A DNA stretch of 64,000 bases, from NCBI GenBank assembly GCA_023386495.1, contig JAEWJS010000004.1:28857-92856 (forward strand), read 5' to 3'. This DNA comes from Bacillota bacterium (lineage in GTDB: Bacteria; Bacillota; Bacilli; Paenibacillales; Paenibacillaceae). Both the position numbers and the translations under genes were made by a program. A model generated the notes under the pieces. The model was not told the origin of the DNA. It was given only the letters and a program-made list of their open reading frames with translations, and searched no databases. Positions 34,707-43,681 of the stretch are shown here, piece after piece (position 1 is the stretch's first letter; each line of letters begins with the position of its first letter).

Positions 34707-36449
34707 TCAGCTCTTGATAACGTACGGCAATGCCTTCAGCCGCTGCTCGTCCGGCGTGATGAACAGCGTCTTCTGGTGGTCGTAGATCACGAAGCCGGGC
34801 TTGGCGCCGCTCGGCTTGCGCACGTGGCGCACGAGCGTGTAGTCGACCGGCACCATGCTCGAAGCGCGTGCCTGGCTATAGTGCGCGGCCAGCATCGCGG
34901 CTTCCTCGAGCGTCGGATCGCCGAAGTCCGCGCCGCGGATGACGACATGGGAACCCGGGATGTCCTTCGTATGCAGCCAGGTGTCGCTCGGCGAGGCCAG
35001 CCGATTCGTTAAGTACTCGTTCTGGGTGTTGTTCTTGCCGACGTAGATCAGCGCATTCTCCGATGAAGTGTAGCACAAGAGGGCAGGCTTGGCGTTCTTT
35101 TTCTTCTTCGGCCCCCGCCGTCCCCGTGCGCGCATATACCCTTGCTCGACCAGCTCCTCGCGGATCTCCTCGATGTCCGGCAGCGATGCGCTGTCGAGCT
35201 GCTGCAGCAGCGCTTCGAAGTAACGGATTTCCTCATGGGCCGCCTCGATCTGCTCCGAGACGACGGCCAGGCTGTTCTTCGCCTTCGTGTAGCGCCGGAA
35301 GTAGCGCTGCGCATTCTCAGACGGCGTAAGCTGCGGATCAAGCACAATGCGAATCGTCTTCTGTTCTTCGTCGTAATAATCGACCGCTTCGAGCGCGTCG
35401 TCGCCCCGCTGGATCTGATGCAGGTACGCCGTCACGAGCTCGCCGAGCTTGCGGTGCTTGTCTGCGTCCCTTGCTTCTTCGAGCGTCTCCGCAAGCTTCT
35501 CCAGCTTCTTGACGTTCTTCGCCTTCTCGTTCTGCAAAAATTTGTATAGGTCGGCTGCGCGCTGCTTGACCGAATCCCGTTCGGCCTTGTCCCCGTAATA
35601 GGCTTCCAGGCAGCTGCTGACCGTCCCATATGCGATCGACTCGCCGTTCAGATGCGTCAAGGCCGTCACGGAGAAAAAGGTCTTGCCTCTCTCGTCCAGG
35701 GCGATGACAGGCGTATATTCATGGCGCTCGAAGGCGGCCATCATGGATCGGAACGGCTCCCAGCACGCGGCAAGCGAATCGTCTGCACCCGGGCCTCCCG
35801 CACGGTGCACGATCTCCCTGGCGAGCAGCGGGCTCAGCCCGCTGAAGGCGGCGACCAGCCGCTTATCCGCGGCCGCATCGGCAGGCACGGCCGCCAGCGC
35901 GCTGGCGAATGATGCTTCGTCCCGTGTTGTCAGCGGATCAGCCTTCGTCTGTTCCGGAGGTGCCGTATACTTGCTTCCCGGCATGACGATTCGGAAGCTG
36001 CTGATCGCAGGCGTCACGTGATGGATGCCGTCATGGATCGTGCGTGTTGCCGGGTCCATCAGAATAATGTTGCTGTGCCGTCCCATGAGCTCGACGATGA
36101 CGGTTTTGACCGATAGGTCGCCAAGCTCGTCCCGCTGCCGAATATCGAATTCGATGACCCGCTCGCCGGACGGCTGCCGCACGGCTTCGATAACGCCCCC
36201 TTCGCAATGCTTGCGCATGAGCATGCAGAACATCGGCGCTTCGAGCGGGTTGCTCTGCGGCTGCGACGTCCAGTGGATGCGCGGGTAGGTCGGGTTCGCG
36301 GAGAGCAGGAGCCGTCCCTGGACGCTCGCTGCGCGAATCGAGAAGACGAGCGTGTGCTCATCCGGTTGATGAATTTTATGAATGCGGGCGCCTGTGAGCT
36401 GCTTCAGCTCATGCGCCAGCGCGCGGGCTACGATTCCGTCGAGTGCCAT
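34707..36449 (-). CDS. rqcH: RqcH (Rqc2/NFACT family; ribosome quality control, fibronectin-binding FbpA homologue)
   Basis: Binds stalled large ribosomal subunits and adds alanine tails to the nascent chain for degradation. 580 residues with NFACT-N (ALDGIVARALAHEL.., GRIHKIHQ-type start), a coiled-coil middle (about 270-420, EKAKNVKKLEKLAETLEEA) and the C-terminal NFACT-R domain (ENALIYVGKNNTQNEYLT, DTWLHTKDIPGSHVVIRG). This is Bacillus YloA and begins the conserved yloA-recG gene cluster; it is divergent from the Ca2+ ATPase. Confidence 0.95.
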   Translation of the reverse strand: MALDGIVARALAHELKQLTGARIHKIHQPDEHTLVFSIRAASVQGRLLLSANPTYPRIHWTSQPQSNPLEAPMFCMLMRKHCEGGVIEAVRQPSGERVIEFDIRQRDELGDLSVKTVIVELMGRHSNIILMDPATRTIHDGIHHVTPAISSFRIVMPGSKYTAPPEQTKADPLTTRDEASFASALAAVPADAAADKRLVAAFSGLSPLLAREIVHRAGGPGADDSLAACWEPFRSMMAAFERHEYTPVIALDERGKTFFSVTALTHLNGESIAYGTVSSCLEAYYGDKAERDSVKQRAADLYKFLQNEKAKNVKKLEKLAETLEEARDADKHRKLGELVTAYLHQIQRGDDALEAVDYYDEEQKTIRIVLDPQLTPSENAQRYFRRYTKAKNSLAVVSEQIEAAHEEIRYFEALLQQLDSASLPDIEEIREELVEQGYMRARGRRGPKKKKNAKPALLCYTSSENALIYVGKNNTQNEYLTNRLASPSDTWLHTKDIPGSHVVIRGADFGDPTLEEAAMLAAHYSQARASSMVPVDYTLVRHVRKPSGAKPGFVIYDHQKTLFITPDEQRLKALPYVIKS

Positions 36450-36719
36450 GCGAATGCGATTCCACCTTTGTCAGGTCAATTCCATTGACCGATTGATTCA
36501 TCCTCTTATCATGCCATAGTTCGGTGCCGGGCGGCAATGTTCGCGGGAGGTAGAGAATGGTTTAACTTATTCCTCTCGGGGACAACTATTGGGATATTCC
36601 GCAGTTTGTCCGAATACATTGGTCTTGATAAGGCTGTCCGCGCGGCGAAAAGCCGGCTCGCATGCACAGCAGCATGGCTGCAGGCGGCAGACGGATGGCG
36701 GATAACGGGAGGGAGACAG

Positions 36720-39500
36720 ATGGATCAGAAATTGTGGCACCAGCTTAACGAACAAGCGTTGACCGAGGCGCTGGCCTGCAATCCGAAGGAGGGGTTGACG
36801 GAGCAGGAGGCGGGCGAGCGTCTGGCAGCGCATGGGCGCAACGAGCTGTCGGAGGGCAAGCGCGTCTCGCCGATCGCGCTGCTGCTCAACCAATTCAAGG
36901 ATTTCATGGTGCTGGTGTTGGTCGGCGCGACGCTGATCTCCGGTCTGCTCGGCGAGTATCTGGATGCCATTACGATCGTGGCCATCATCGTGCTGAACGG
37001 CATACTGGGCTTCGTGCAGGAATACCGCGCAGAGCAGTCGCTGCGCTCGCTGAAGGAGCTGACGGCGCCGACCGCCCGCGTGCTCCGCGGCGGGACCGTA
37101 CGCGAGGTGCCTGCCGTCGAGCTCGTGCCCGGCGATATCGTCATCATCGAGAGCGGGGACCGGATTCCGGCGGATATCCGACTGCTGGAATCCAACGGGC
37201 TGTATGCGGAGGAGTCGGCGTTGACGGGCGAATCCGTGCCGGTCAGCAAGCATGCCATGCCGATCGACGAAGCGGAGCTGCCGGCAGGCGACCGCAAAAA
37301 TATCGGGTACATGGGCACGATGGTGACGCGCGGCACCGGTCGAGGCGTCGTCGTGTTGACCGGCATGGGAACCGAGATGGGCAAAATCGCGCACCTGATC
37401 GCGGAAACGGAAGCGATGGAGACGCCGCTGCAGCACCGCTTGGAGCAGCTCGGCAAAATTCTGATCGGCGTCGCGCTTGCGCTGACGGTCATGGTTGTCG
37501 TGGCAGGGATTCTGCACGGGCAGCCGGCATACGGCATGTTCCTCGCAGGCGTCAGTCTTGCCGTAGCGGCGATTCCGGAAGGGCTGCCCGCCATCGTCAC
37601 GATCGCGCTTGCCCTCGGCGTCCAGCGGATGATCAAGCGCAAGGCGATCGTCAGGAAGCTGCCTTCCGTCGAGACGCTCGGCTGCGCCTCCGTTATCTGC
37701 TCCGACAAGACCGGAACGCTGACGCAGAACAAGATGACCGTGACGAAGCTGTGGACGGGCGGCCGTACGCTCGACGTCACCGGCGAGGGCTATGAGCCGG
37801 CCGGCGAAGTGCTCGAGAACGGCGCCCATGTGGACTTGAAGCGCGACGCCGAGCTTCGCAGGATGCTGCAGGTCGCGGCGCTCTGCAACAATGCCCGCCT
37901 CGTGAGAGGCGAGGAGCCGTCGACTGGCAAGGGCCGCAAGGCGAAGGATGCTGTCGGCTCGCATGCCGAAGCCTGGCAGCTGAACGGCGACCCGACGGAA
38001 GGCGCGCTTATCGTTCTCGCGGCGAAGCTGGGCGTTACGGTCTCTTCGCTGGAGGGCCTCTACCGGCGGGAGAAAGAATATCCGTTCGATTCTGAGCGGA
38101 AGCGGATGTCCGTGCTCGTCAGCCATCAGGGAGGCCGGATCGTCTGCACGAAAGGTGCGCCGGACTTGCTCATGGAGCAATGCGCGTACATTCTGTGGGA
38201 AGGCAATGTCGTGCCGTTCACCTCGACGTTGAGGAGCAAGGTGTCGGCCGCGGCGGAGTCGATGGCACAGTCGGCGCTTCGCGTGCTGGGGCTCGCTTAC
38301 CGGGATCTGCGCCCGCGCGAAGCATGCGAGACGGATGCCGAGGTGGAATGCCAGCTGATCTTCGTCGGGCTCACCGGCATGATCGACCCGCCGCGCAGGG
38401 AAGTTCGGGACGCGATCGCTACCTGCAGGCGGGCAGGCATCAAGACGGTCATGATTACAGGCGACCATCAGCTGACCGCCGAAGCGATCGCCGGGCAGCT
38501 CGGCATCGTGCCGCGCGGCGGCAAGTCGATGACGGGCCGGCAGCTGGCGGCAATGAGCGACGAGCAGCTCGATGCTGTCGTCGACGATACGTACGTATAT
38601 GCGCGGGTCGCGCCTGAGCATAAGCTGCGGATCGTGAAGGCGCTGCAGAAGAAGGGGCATGTCGTGGCCATGACGGGCGACGGCGTGAACGATGCGCCGG
38701 CGATCAAAGCCGCCGATATCGGCATCGCGATGGGCATCACGGGAACCGACGTCTCGAAGGAGGCTTCCTCGCTCGTGCTGAGCGACGACAACTTCGCGAC
38801 GATCGTCGCGGCGATCGAGGAAGGCCGGGGCATCTACGAGAACATTCGCAAGTTCATCCGCTACTTGCTGGCTTCCAACGTCGGCGAGATTCTGACCATG
38901 TTCCTCGCGATGATGGCCGGCCTGCCGCTGCCGCTCGTGCCGATCCAGATTCTATGGGTTAACCTTGTGACGGACGGCCTGCCCGCGATGGCGCTCGGCG
39001 TCGACCAGGCAGAGAAGGACCTGATGCAGCACAAGCCGCGCAGCGCGAAGGAGAATATTTTCGCGCGGCGGCTGGGCTGGAAAATCATTAGCCGCGGCGT
39101 CCTGATCGGTCTCTGTACGTTAGGCGCGTTCTGGATCACGCTCCGGACGAACGGCGGCAACCTGATCGAAGCGCAGACGGTCGCGTTCGTCACGCTCGTC
39201 ATGGCGCAGCTGATCCACGTGTTCGACTGCCGGAGCTCGCGCTCGATTTTTCACCGCAACATCCTGCAGAACCGCTACCTCGTGCTGGCTGTGCTGTCCT
39301 CGCTGGCCCTGATGTTCCCGGTGCTGTACGTGGATGCGCTCCAGCCGATCTTCAAGACGGTGCCGATCGGCCTGCGCGAATGGTCGCTCGTGCTCGTCGC
39401 GGCGGGTATCCCAACGTTCGTCATGGGCATCGGCAGCGTGCTCAGCAAGCCGGGCAGCAGCAAGAAGAACCGCATCGCGTTCGGCGCGTCGGCCAGGTAG
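36720..39500 (+). CDS. Calcium-transporting P-type ATPase (PMR1/YloB type)
   Basis: 926 residues, about ten membrane segments. Motifs: actuator TGES (ESALTGESVPVSK), phosphorylation site DKTGTLT, KGAP nucleotide-binding motif, MITGDHQLTAEA and the hinge GDGVNDAPAIKAADIGIAMG. The fourth segment PEGLPA and later NLVTDGLPAMALG carry the type II Ca2+ ligands. Matches Bacillus YloB, which is the next gene after yloA in that cluster. Start at ATG 36720 after GGGAGGGAG; the upstream frame is not preceded by a ribosome site. Likely exports Ca2+ or Mn2+. Confidence 0.94.
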   Translation: MDQKLWHQLNEQALTEALACNPKEGLTEQEAGERLAAHGRNELSEGKRVSPIALLLNQFKDFMVLVLVGATLISGLLGEYLDAITIVAIIVLNGILGFVQEYRAEQSLRSLKELTAPTARVLRGGTVREVPAVELVPGDIVIIESGDRIPADIRLLESNGLYAEESALTGESVPVSKHAMPIDEAELPAGDRKNIGYMGTMVTRGTGRGVVVLTGMGTEMGKIAHLIAETEAMETPLQHRLEQLGKILIGVALALTVMVVVAGILHGQPAYGMFLAGVSLAVAAIPEGLPAIVTIALALGVQRMIKRKAIVRKLPSVETLGCASVICSDKTGTLTQNKMTVTKLWTGGRTLDVTGEGYEPAGEVLENGAHVDLKRDAELRRMLQVAALCNNARLVRGEEPSTGKGRKAKDAVGSHAEAWQLNGDPTEGALIVLAAKLGVTVSSLEGLYRREKEYPFDSERKRMSVLVSHQGGRIVCTKGAPDLLMEQCAYILWEGNVVPFTSTLRSKVSAAAESMAQSALRVLGLAYRDLRPREACETDAEVECQLIFVGLTGMIDPPRREVRDAIATCRRAGIKTVMITGDHQLTAEAIAGQLGIVPRGGKSMTGRQLAAMSDEQLDAVVDDTYVYARVAPEHKLRIVKALQKKGHVVAMTGDGVNDAPAIKAADIGIAMGITGTDVSKEASSLVLSDDNFATIVAAIEEGRGIYENIRKFIRYLLASNVGEILTMFLAMMAGLPLPLVPIQILWVNLVTDGLPAMALGVDQAEKDLMQHKPRSAKENIFARRLGWKIISRGVLIGLCTLGAFWITLRTNGGNLIEAQTVAFVTLVMAQLIHVFDCRSSRSIFHRNILQNRYLVLAVLSSLALMFPVLYVDALQPIFKTVPIGLREWSLVLVAAGIPTFVMGIGSVLSKPGSSKKNRIAFGASAR

Positions 39501-39602
39501 CATCATCCTGCGGAAAAGTGCAAATAAATGAACAATTGGTGAATACCGTTTCCTAAGGCATCGAGCTATGCTTGCACTAGAGCGAAAGGAGTGCAAGCAT
39601 AG

Positions 39603-40442
39603 ATGAATTTCACGAAAATGAACGGGTTAGGCAATGACTTCATCGTCGTTGCGGGCGAGCGTCAGCTGCCGGAGAACGCAGCGCAGCTGGCAGTCGATTT
39701 GTGCAACCGGAACTTCGGGATCGGAGCAGACGGGCTGGTCTACATTCTTCCTTCGGAGAAGGCCGACTTCCGGATGCGGATCATCAATTCCGACGGCTCC
39801 GAGGCCGAGCAGTGCGGCAACGCGATTCGCTGCGTCGCGAAGTACGTGTACGATAACGGGATGACGGCCAGCGAGACGATCACGATCGAGACCCTCGGCG
39901 CCGGCGTGCAGAAGGTTCAGTTGACGACGGAAGGCGGCAAGGTCCTCCAAGTGCGCGTCGATATGGGCGAGCCGATTCTGGAAGGGCTGCAGGTGCCGAC
40001 GACCGTGGACGCTCCGATCGTGAACAACCATCCCATCGAGGTAGACGGCCGAAACTTCGCGTTCACGGCTGTCTCGATGGGCAACCCGCACTGCGTCATC
40101 CAGGTCGAAGACGCGAAGAGCTTCGATCTGTGGGCATGGGGACCGAAGCTTGAGACGCATCCCTTGTTCCCGCGCAAGGTCAACGTGGAGTTCGTCACCG
40201 TCCATTCCCGGTCGCATGTCGATATGCGCGTCTGGGAGCGGGGCGCAGGCCCGACGCTCGCTTGCGGCACCGGCGCGTGCGCGACGGTCGTCGCTTCCGC
40301 GCTGAATGGCCTGACCGATCGAACCGCGACCGTCTCGCTCAAGGGCGGCGATCTGATCATCGAGTGGAACGAGGATGACAATCACGTGTATATGACGGGG
40401 CCGGCCGCAGAAGTGTTCAGCGGCAGAGTGGGCCAGTTGTGA
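39603..40442 (+). CDS. dapF: Diaminopimelate epimerase
   Basis: Interconverts LL- and meso-diaminopimelate for lysine and peptidoglycan synthesis. 279 residues, with the pseudo-twofold family pattern: N-terminal TKMNGLGNDF, first catalytic Cys in QCGNAIRC, second in LACGTGACATVVASAL. Metabolic context is unusual: dapF sits between the Ca2+ ATPase and yitJ where Bacillus has yloC. The last codons (G-Q-L-stop) are part of the terminal inverted repeat of R1 copy C. ATG follows GAAAGGAG. Confidence 0.96.
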   Translation: MNFTKMNGLGNDFIVVAGERQLPENAAQLAVDLCNRNFGIGADGLVYILPSEKADFRMRIINSDGSEAEQCGNAIRCVAKYVYDNGMTASETITIETLGAGVQKVQLTTEGGKVLQVRVDMGEPILEGLQVPTTVDAPIVNNHPIEVDGRNFAFTAVSMGNPHCVIQVEDAKSFDLWAWGPKLETHPLFPRKVNVEFVTVHSRSHVDMRVWERGAGPTLACGTGACATVVASALNGLTDRTATVSLKGGDLIIEWNEDDNHVYMTGPAAEVFSGRVGQL

Positions 40443-40616
40443 TCGCGAAGCATCTCAAGATGCGTATTCGACGTCGAATCTTGAACGCTAGCGAAAGTTC
40501 CGGTGCTCATGTAGCTTAGACTCAAGCATATGCTGCCGATGCCGTGTTTCCTACGGAAACGCTTGAGCTCCTCATTTTCTACTATCGTCCAACCTTCTTG
40601 GCGTTGACAACTGGCC
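40431..40616 (+). repeat. R1 dispersed repeat, copy C (186 bp, perfect 10-bp inverted ends)
   Basis: Ends GGCCAGTTGT (40431-40440) and ACAACTGGCC (40607-40616) are perfect inverted repeats. Compared with the other copies it has a ~36-base expansion in the middle, which itself folds as nested hairpins (CTCAAGC..GCTTGAG and CGTTTCC/GGAAACG-like). The first internal hairpin is GCATC..GATGC where copy A has GAAGC..GCTTC. The right end is followed by TTTTT, so the closing stem plus T run could behave as a terminator. Left end overlaps the last codons and stop of dapF. Confidence 0.9.
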
Positions 40617-40642
40617 TTTTTGAATATGTGCAAGATACAATA

Positions 40643-40681
40643 AGAATCCGGTCGTACGGGAGATCCTCGGCGGCCGGATTT
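40643..40681 (+). terminator. Terminator downstream of dapF
   Basis: AATCCGG / CCGGATT stem with an internal loop and trailing TTTTT. Confidence 0.85.
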
Positions 40682-40806
40682 TTAGTGAGCGGCGAGAAAT
40701 TACGATAGGCTGCGGCGATCTGAACGAACCTTAGTGAAATTTATAGGGATTTACGGTATAGTTTGATGAATGGAGACTGTCGAATCCGCCAAGCTCAGAG
40801 TATAGG

Positions 40807-41028
40807 AGCGAATAGCGAAGCAATTGCGCTAATAAGGGAGATGCATGCGCTATTGTCAGGCCCTACCGCTCCTTCTAACCCAATAGCGTATAGAATTCGC
40901 TAATTAGCGCACGAATGTTCGCTATTTAGCGAATTCAAGCCATATATGGCATTCATACGGAGCGAAGCTCTTGGATTAGCGCATCTGTGTGCGTTAGCAG
41001 CGCAGATGCTTCGCTATTGCATGCGAGC
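40807..41028. repeat. R2 palindromic repeat cluster (CGCTA type), first locus
   Basis: Repeated AGCGAA/TTCGCT and TAGCGC/GCGCTA words in both orientations, including the perfect palindrome TTCGCTATTTAGCGAA at 40918-40933, an AATTCGCTAATTAGCGC near 40893, and GGATTAGCGC..GCTTCGCTA at about 40973-41028. Bases 40812-40851 align without gaps to 63901-63940 at 32 of 40 positions. Confidence 0.7.
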
Positions 41029-41091
41029 TGCCTGCCCAGAACAGAAACGTCGAGGGTCTAGTCGCCTCCCAATGCTGGAGGGCTAATGCTA

Positions 41092-41117
41092 GCAAGCACG
41101 CAAGCACGCATGCACGC
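41092..41117. repeat. 8-base tandem repeat (GCAAGCAC x2, GCATGCAC x1)
   Basis: Three head-to-tail units at 41092-41115 just inside the right arm of the 13-bp inverted repeat. Length not a multiple of three and not in a gene. Confidence 0.8.
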
Positions 41118-41189
41118 TTTATTCGACAGTCTCGGAATGGGCAATCACATCGATATTCGGGGAAGTTCCGCACTAGGGGGAGAAACGAT

Positions 41190-43076
41190 TTGAAACTGGA
41201 ATTAAGGGAAGCGCTGCGCACGACCTTGCTGACCGGGGACGGCGCGATGGGGACTTACTTATACCAGCAGGGATTCCCTGTCGGCATTTCATATGAAGAA
41301 TTCAATGTCACGCGGCCGGATGTGATAGCGAGCGTCCACCGGCGCTACTACGAGGCCGGTGCTCGCGTCATCGAGACGAATACGTTCTCGGCGAACACGG
41401 CGAAGCTGTCCCGCTACGGCTTGGAGAGCGAAGCGGCACGCATTAACCGCGAAGCGGTGCGGATCGCGCGCGGCGCTGTCGGTCCGGACAGCTATGTCGT
41501 CGGCGCGATCGGCTCGACGCGCGCCGGCAGGAGAAGCACGCTCGATGCCGCAGAGACCGAACTCGTGCTCGGCCAGCAGATCGGACAGTTGCTCGGCGAA
41601 GGGGTCGACGGCTTGCTGCTCGAGACGTTCTACGATCTGGAGGAGCTGCTGCTGGCGCTGCGCACGATTCGGCGGGAATCGCAGCTGCCGGTCATCTGCC
41701 AGCTGGCTGTCGAGGATTCGGGACGGACGCAGGACGGCTTCCCATTAGATGAAGCGTTCCGCAAGCTCGAGGCTGAGGGCGCGGATGTGGCAGGCTTCAA
41801 CTGCGTCAGCGGCCCGAACGGCATTCTGCGCGCGATCGACGCGATCGGCGGCCCCGTCACGCTGCCGCTGTCCGTCTTCCCGAACGCAGGCGTGCCGGAC
41901 TACGTGGACGGCATGATCACCTATTCCGCCGGAGCCGATTACTTCGGCGAATCGGCCAAGCGGTTCGCCGATCGCGGCGCCGTGCTCATCGGCGGCTGCT
42001 GCGGCACGACGCCGGCCCATATCGAGGCGATCGCGAAGTCGCTTGCCGGCTATGTGCCGGTTCCGGCTGAGACGGCGGTTGATACGGCTGCGCGCGACCG
42101 CGTCGTGGTGGCGGAACCGCCGACGAAGCCGGATGCTTCCGACGCCGGCCTTGACGGCGCGGGCGACGCTTTCGGCCCGGCGATCACGGAGCTTGTTCGC
42201 GAGCGCCACACCGTCATCGTCGAGCTCGATCCGCCGCGCGACCTGGATATCCGCAAGTTCATGGCCGGCGCTGAGGCGCTGAAGGCAGCCGGCGCAGACG
42301 CGGTTACGATGGCCGACAATTCGTTGGCGGTTACGCGCATGAGCAACCTTGCGCTCGGCGCGCTCGTGAAGGATCGCGTAGGCATCCGCCCGCTCGTCCA
42401 TATCGCGTGCCGGGACCGGAACCTGATCGGCACGCAGTCCCATATGATGGGGCTCGATGCGCTCGGCATCGACCATGTGCTGGCCGTTACCGGCGATCCG
42501 TCCCGGTTCGGCGACCTGCCGGATTCCAGCTCCGTCTACGACTTAACGAGCTTCGACATGATTCGGATGATCAAGCAGCTGAACGAAGGGACGGCGTTCT
42601 CCGGGAAGCCGCTGAAGGAGAAGGCGAGCTTCGTGGTCGGGGCGGCCTTCAACCCGAACGTCAAATATTTGGACAAGGCGGTTCAGCGCCTCGAGCGCAA
42701 GATCGCGTCCGGCGCCGATTACATCATGACGCAGCCCGTGTACGATACGGCGCTGATCGGGCGGATCGCGGACGCGACGGCGCACCTGAGCGTGCCTGTC
42801 TTCATCGGCATCATGCCGCTGGCGAGCGGCCGCAATGCCGAATACCTGCACAACGAAGTACCCGGCATTCAATTGTCGGACGAGGTCCGGGGACGAATGG
42901 CCGGGCTGGAGGGCGAGGCAGGGCGAGCCGAGGGGGTCCGCATTGCGGAAGAGCTGCTGGATGCGGCGATGGACCGCTTCAATGGCATCTACCTCATCAC
43001 GCCGTTCCTGTTCTACGAGATGACAGCGAAGCTGACGCGATACGTGTGGAGCCGCGCGCAGCAGACGAACCGCTGA
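41190..43076 (+). CDS. yitJ: Bifunctional homocysteine S-methyltransferase / methylenetetrahydrofolate reductase (YitJ)
   Basis: Methionine and folate metabolism in the cytoplasm. 628 residues: the N-terminal homocysteine methyltransferase half (GDGAMGTYLYQQGF, GGCCGTTPAHIEAI with the zinc cysteines) and the C-terminal flavin-dependent reductase half (GADAVTMADNSLAVTRMSN, DHVLAVTGDP, FVVGAAFNPNVKYLDKAV, ADYIMTQPVYD). TTG start after AGGGGGAG. It replaces yloC in the yloB-remA interval. The last stop codon is inside a 9-base tandem repeat. Confidence 0.95.
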   Translation: MKLELREALRTTLLTGDGAMGTYLYQQGFPVGISYEEFNVTRPDVIASVHRRYYEAGARVIETNTFSANTAKLSRYGLESEAARINREAVRIARGAVGPDSYVVGAIGSTRAGRRSTLDAAETELVLGQQIGQLLGEGVDGLLLETFYDLEELLLALRTIRRESQLPVICQLAVEDSGRTQDGFPLDEAFRKLEAEGADVAGFNCVSGPNGILRAIDAIGGPVTLPLSVFPNAGVPDYVDGMITYSAGADYFGESAKRFADRGAVLIGGCCGTTPAHIEAIAKSLAGYVPVPAETAVDTAARDRVVVAEPPTKPDASDAGLDGAGDAFGPAITELVRERHTVIVELDPPRDLDIRKFMAGAEALKAAGADAVTMADNSLAVTRMSNLALGALVKDRVGIRPLVHIACRDRNLIGTQSHMMGLDALGIDHVLAVTGDPSRFGDLPDSSSVYDLTSFDMIRMIKQLNEGTAFSGKPLKEKASFVVGAAFNPNVKYLDKAVQRLERKIASGADYIMTQPVYDTALIGRIADATAHLSVPVFIGIMPLASGRNAEYLHNEVPGIQLSDEVRGRMAGLEGEAGRAEGVRIAEELLDAAMDRFNGIYLITPFLFYEMTAKLTRYVWSRAQQTNR

Positions 43077-43096
43077 AGCCGCTGAAGCCGCTGAAG
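43070..43096 (+). repeat. 9-base tandem repeat covering the yitJ stop codon
   Basis: CCGCTGAAG three times in a row; the first unit contains the TGA stop (43074-43076). The last unit plus CGGCT can fold into AGCCGCTGAAGCGGCT, a hairpin without a T run. Confidence 0.8.
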
Positions 43097-43407
43097 CGGC
43101 TCAGTCGGGTTAATACTCGCAGTTGCTCCCGCATGCTTATTTTCTCTTGTTCCCGCGACCAAAATGAATTAGAATATGTAAGAATGGATAACCTTGCCGG
43201 ATAAGGGCGGGACAAAAGTATGCGTCGGACGGTTTCTGTCAAGAATAGTGCCATCCGGCGGCGCAGCGAGCAGCAATCATACCATTCGATCCCGAATCGG
43301 TGCGTTCGCGCATAACGGCTTCGTATGTCTGACACGCGCTCGGCCCGCTTGCGGCCGATACGGCGCGGCGGACGGGAGGATGGATAGGGAGACCGGAGGG
43401 GACTGTT
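43077..43407. other. Intergenic region upstream of remA
   Basis: About 330 bases. I see the tandem repeat tail, a possible -10 (TAGAAT) near 43170 and otherwise GC-rich sequence with several stops in each frame. No supported gene, despite a 152-codon open run that crosses into remA. Confidence 0.55.
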
Positions 43408-43668
43408 ATGGCAATCAAGCTCATCAATATCGGCTTCGGCAATATCGTATCGGCGAATCGGATCATCTCGATCGTCAGTCCGGAATCCGCACCGATCAAA
43501 CGAATCATTCAGGAAGCGCGCGACCGGCACATGCTGATCGACGCTACTTACGGCAGACGTACCCGTGCCGTCATCATAACGGACAGCGATCACGTCATCT
43601 TGTCGGCCGTACAGCCGGAGACCGTGGCGCACCGCCTCTCTACCAAGGATGACGACAACGACGAATAA
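43408..43668 (+). CDS. remA: RemA, extracellular matrix regulator
   Basis: 86 residues, nearly identical to Bacillus RemA/YlzA: MAIKLINIGFGNIVSANRII, then RHMLIDATYGRRTRAVIITDSDHVILSA. RemA is a ring-forming DNA-binding protein that activates biofilm matrix and osmoprotection genes. ATG after GGAGGGG. Followed, 13 bases later, by gmk, as in Bacillus, in a probable remA-gmk-rpoZ operon. Confidence 0.96.
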   Translation: MAIKLINIGFGNIVSANRIISIVSPESAPIKRIIQEARDRHMLIDATYGRRTRAVIITDSDHVILSAVQPETVAHRLSTKDDDNDE

Positions 43669-43681
43669 GATGGAGCGTACC

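Larger units (their letters stand above)
40773..41133. repeat. 361-bp segment bounded by a perfect 13-bp inverted repeat
   Basis: GAGACTGTCGAAT at 40773-40785 and its reverse complement ATTCGACAGTCTC at 41121-41133. Everything between is non-coding and packed with R2 palindromes. No obvious target-site duplication flanks it. Could be a degenerate non-autonomous element or a long-range RNA stem in the yitJ leader. Confidence 0.6.
40682..41189. other. Long intergenic region upstream of yitJ
   Basis: About 500 bases with no supported gene. It holds the 13-bp inverted repeat pair, R2 palindromes and an 8-base tandem repeat described separately. I looked for an S-box (SAM) riboswitch, common before yitJ in Bacillus, and did not find its conserved motifs. 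Confidence 0.6.

Noticed and set aside
40994..41221. 75-codon minus-strand ORF upstream of yitJ
   Set aside because: Runs through repeats and into yitJ with no ribosome site.
43194..43652. 152-codon ORF overlapping remA
   Set aside because: Runs in a different frame through remA and upstream non-coding sequence; no ribosome site or family signal.
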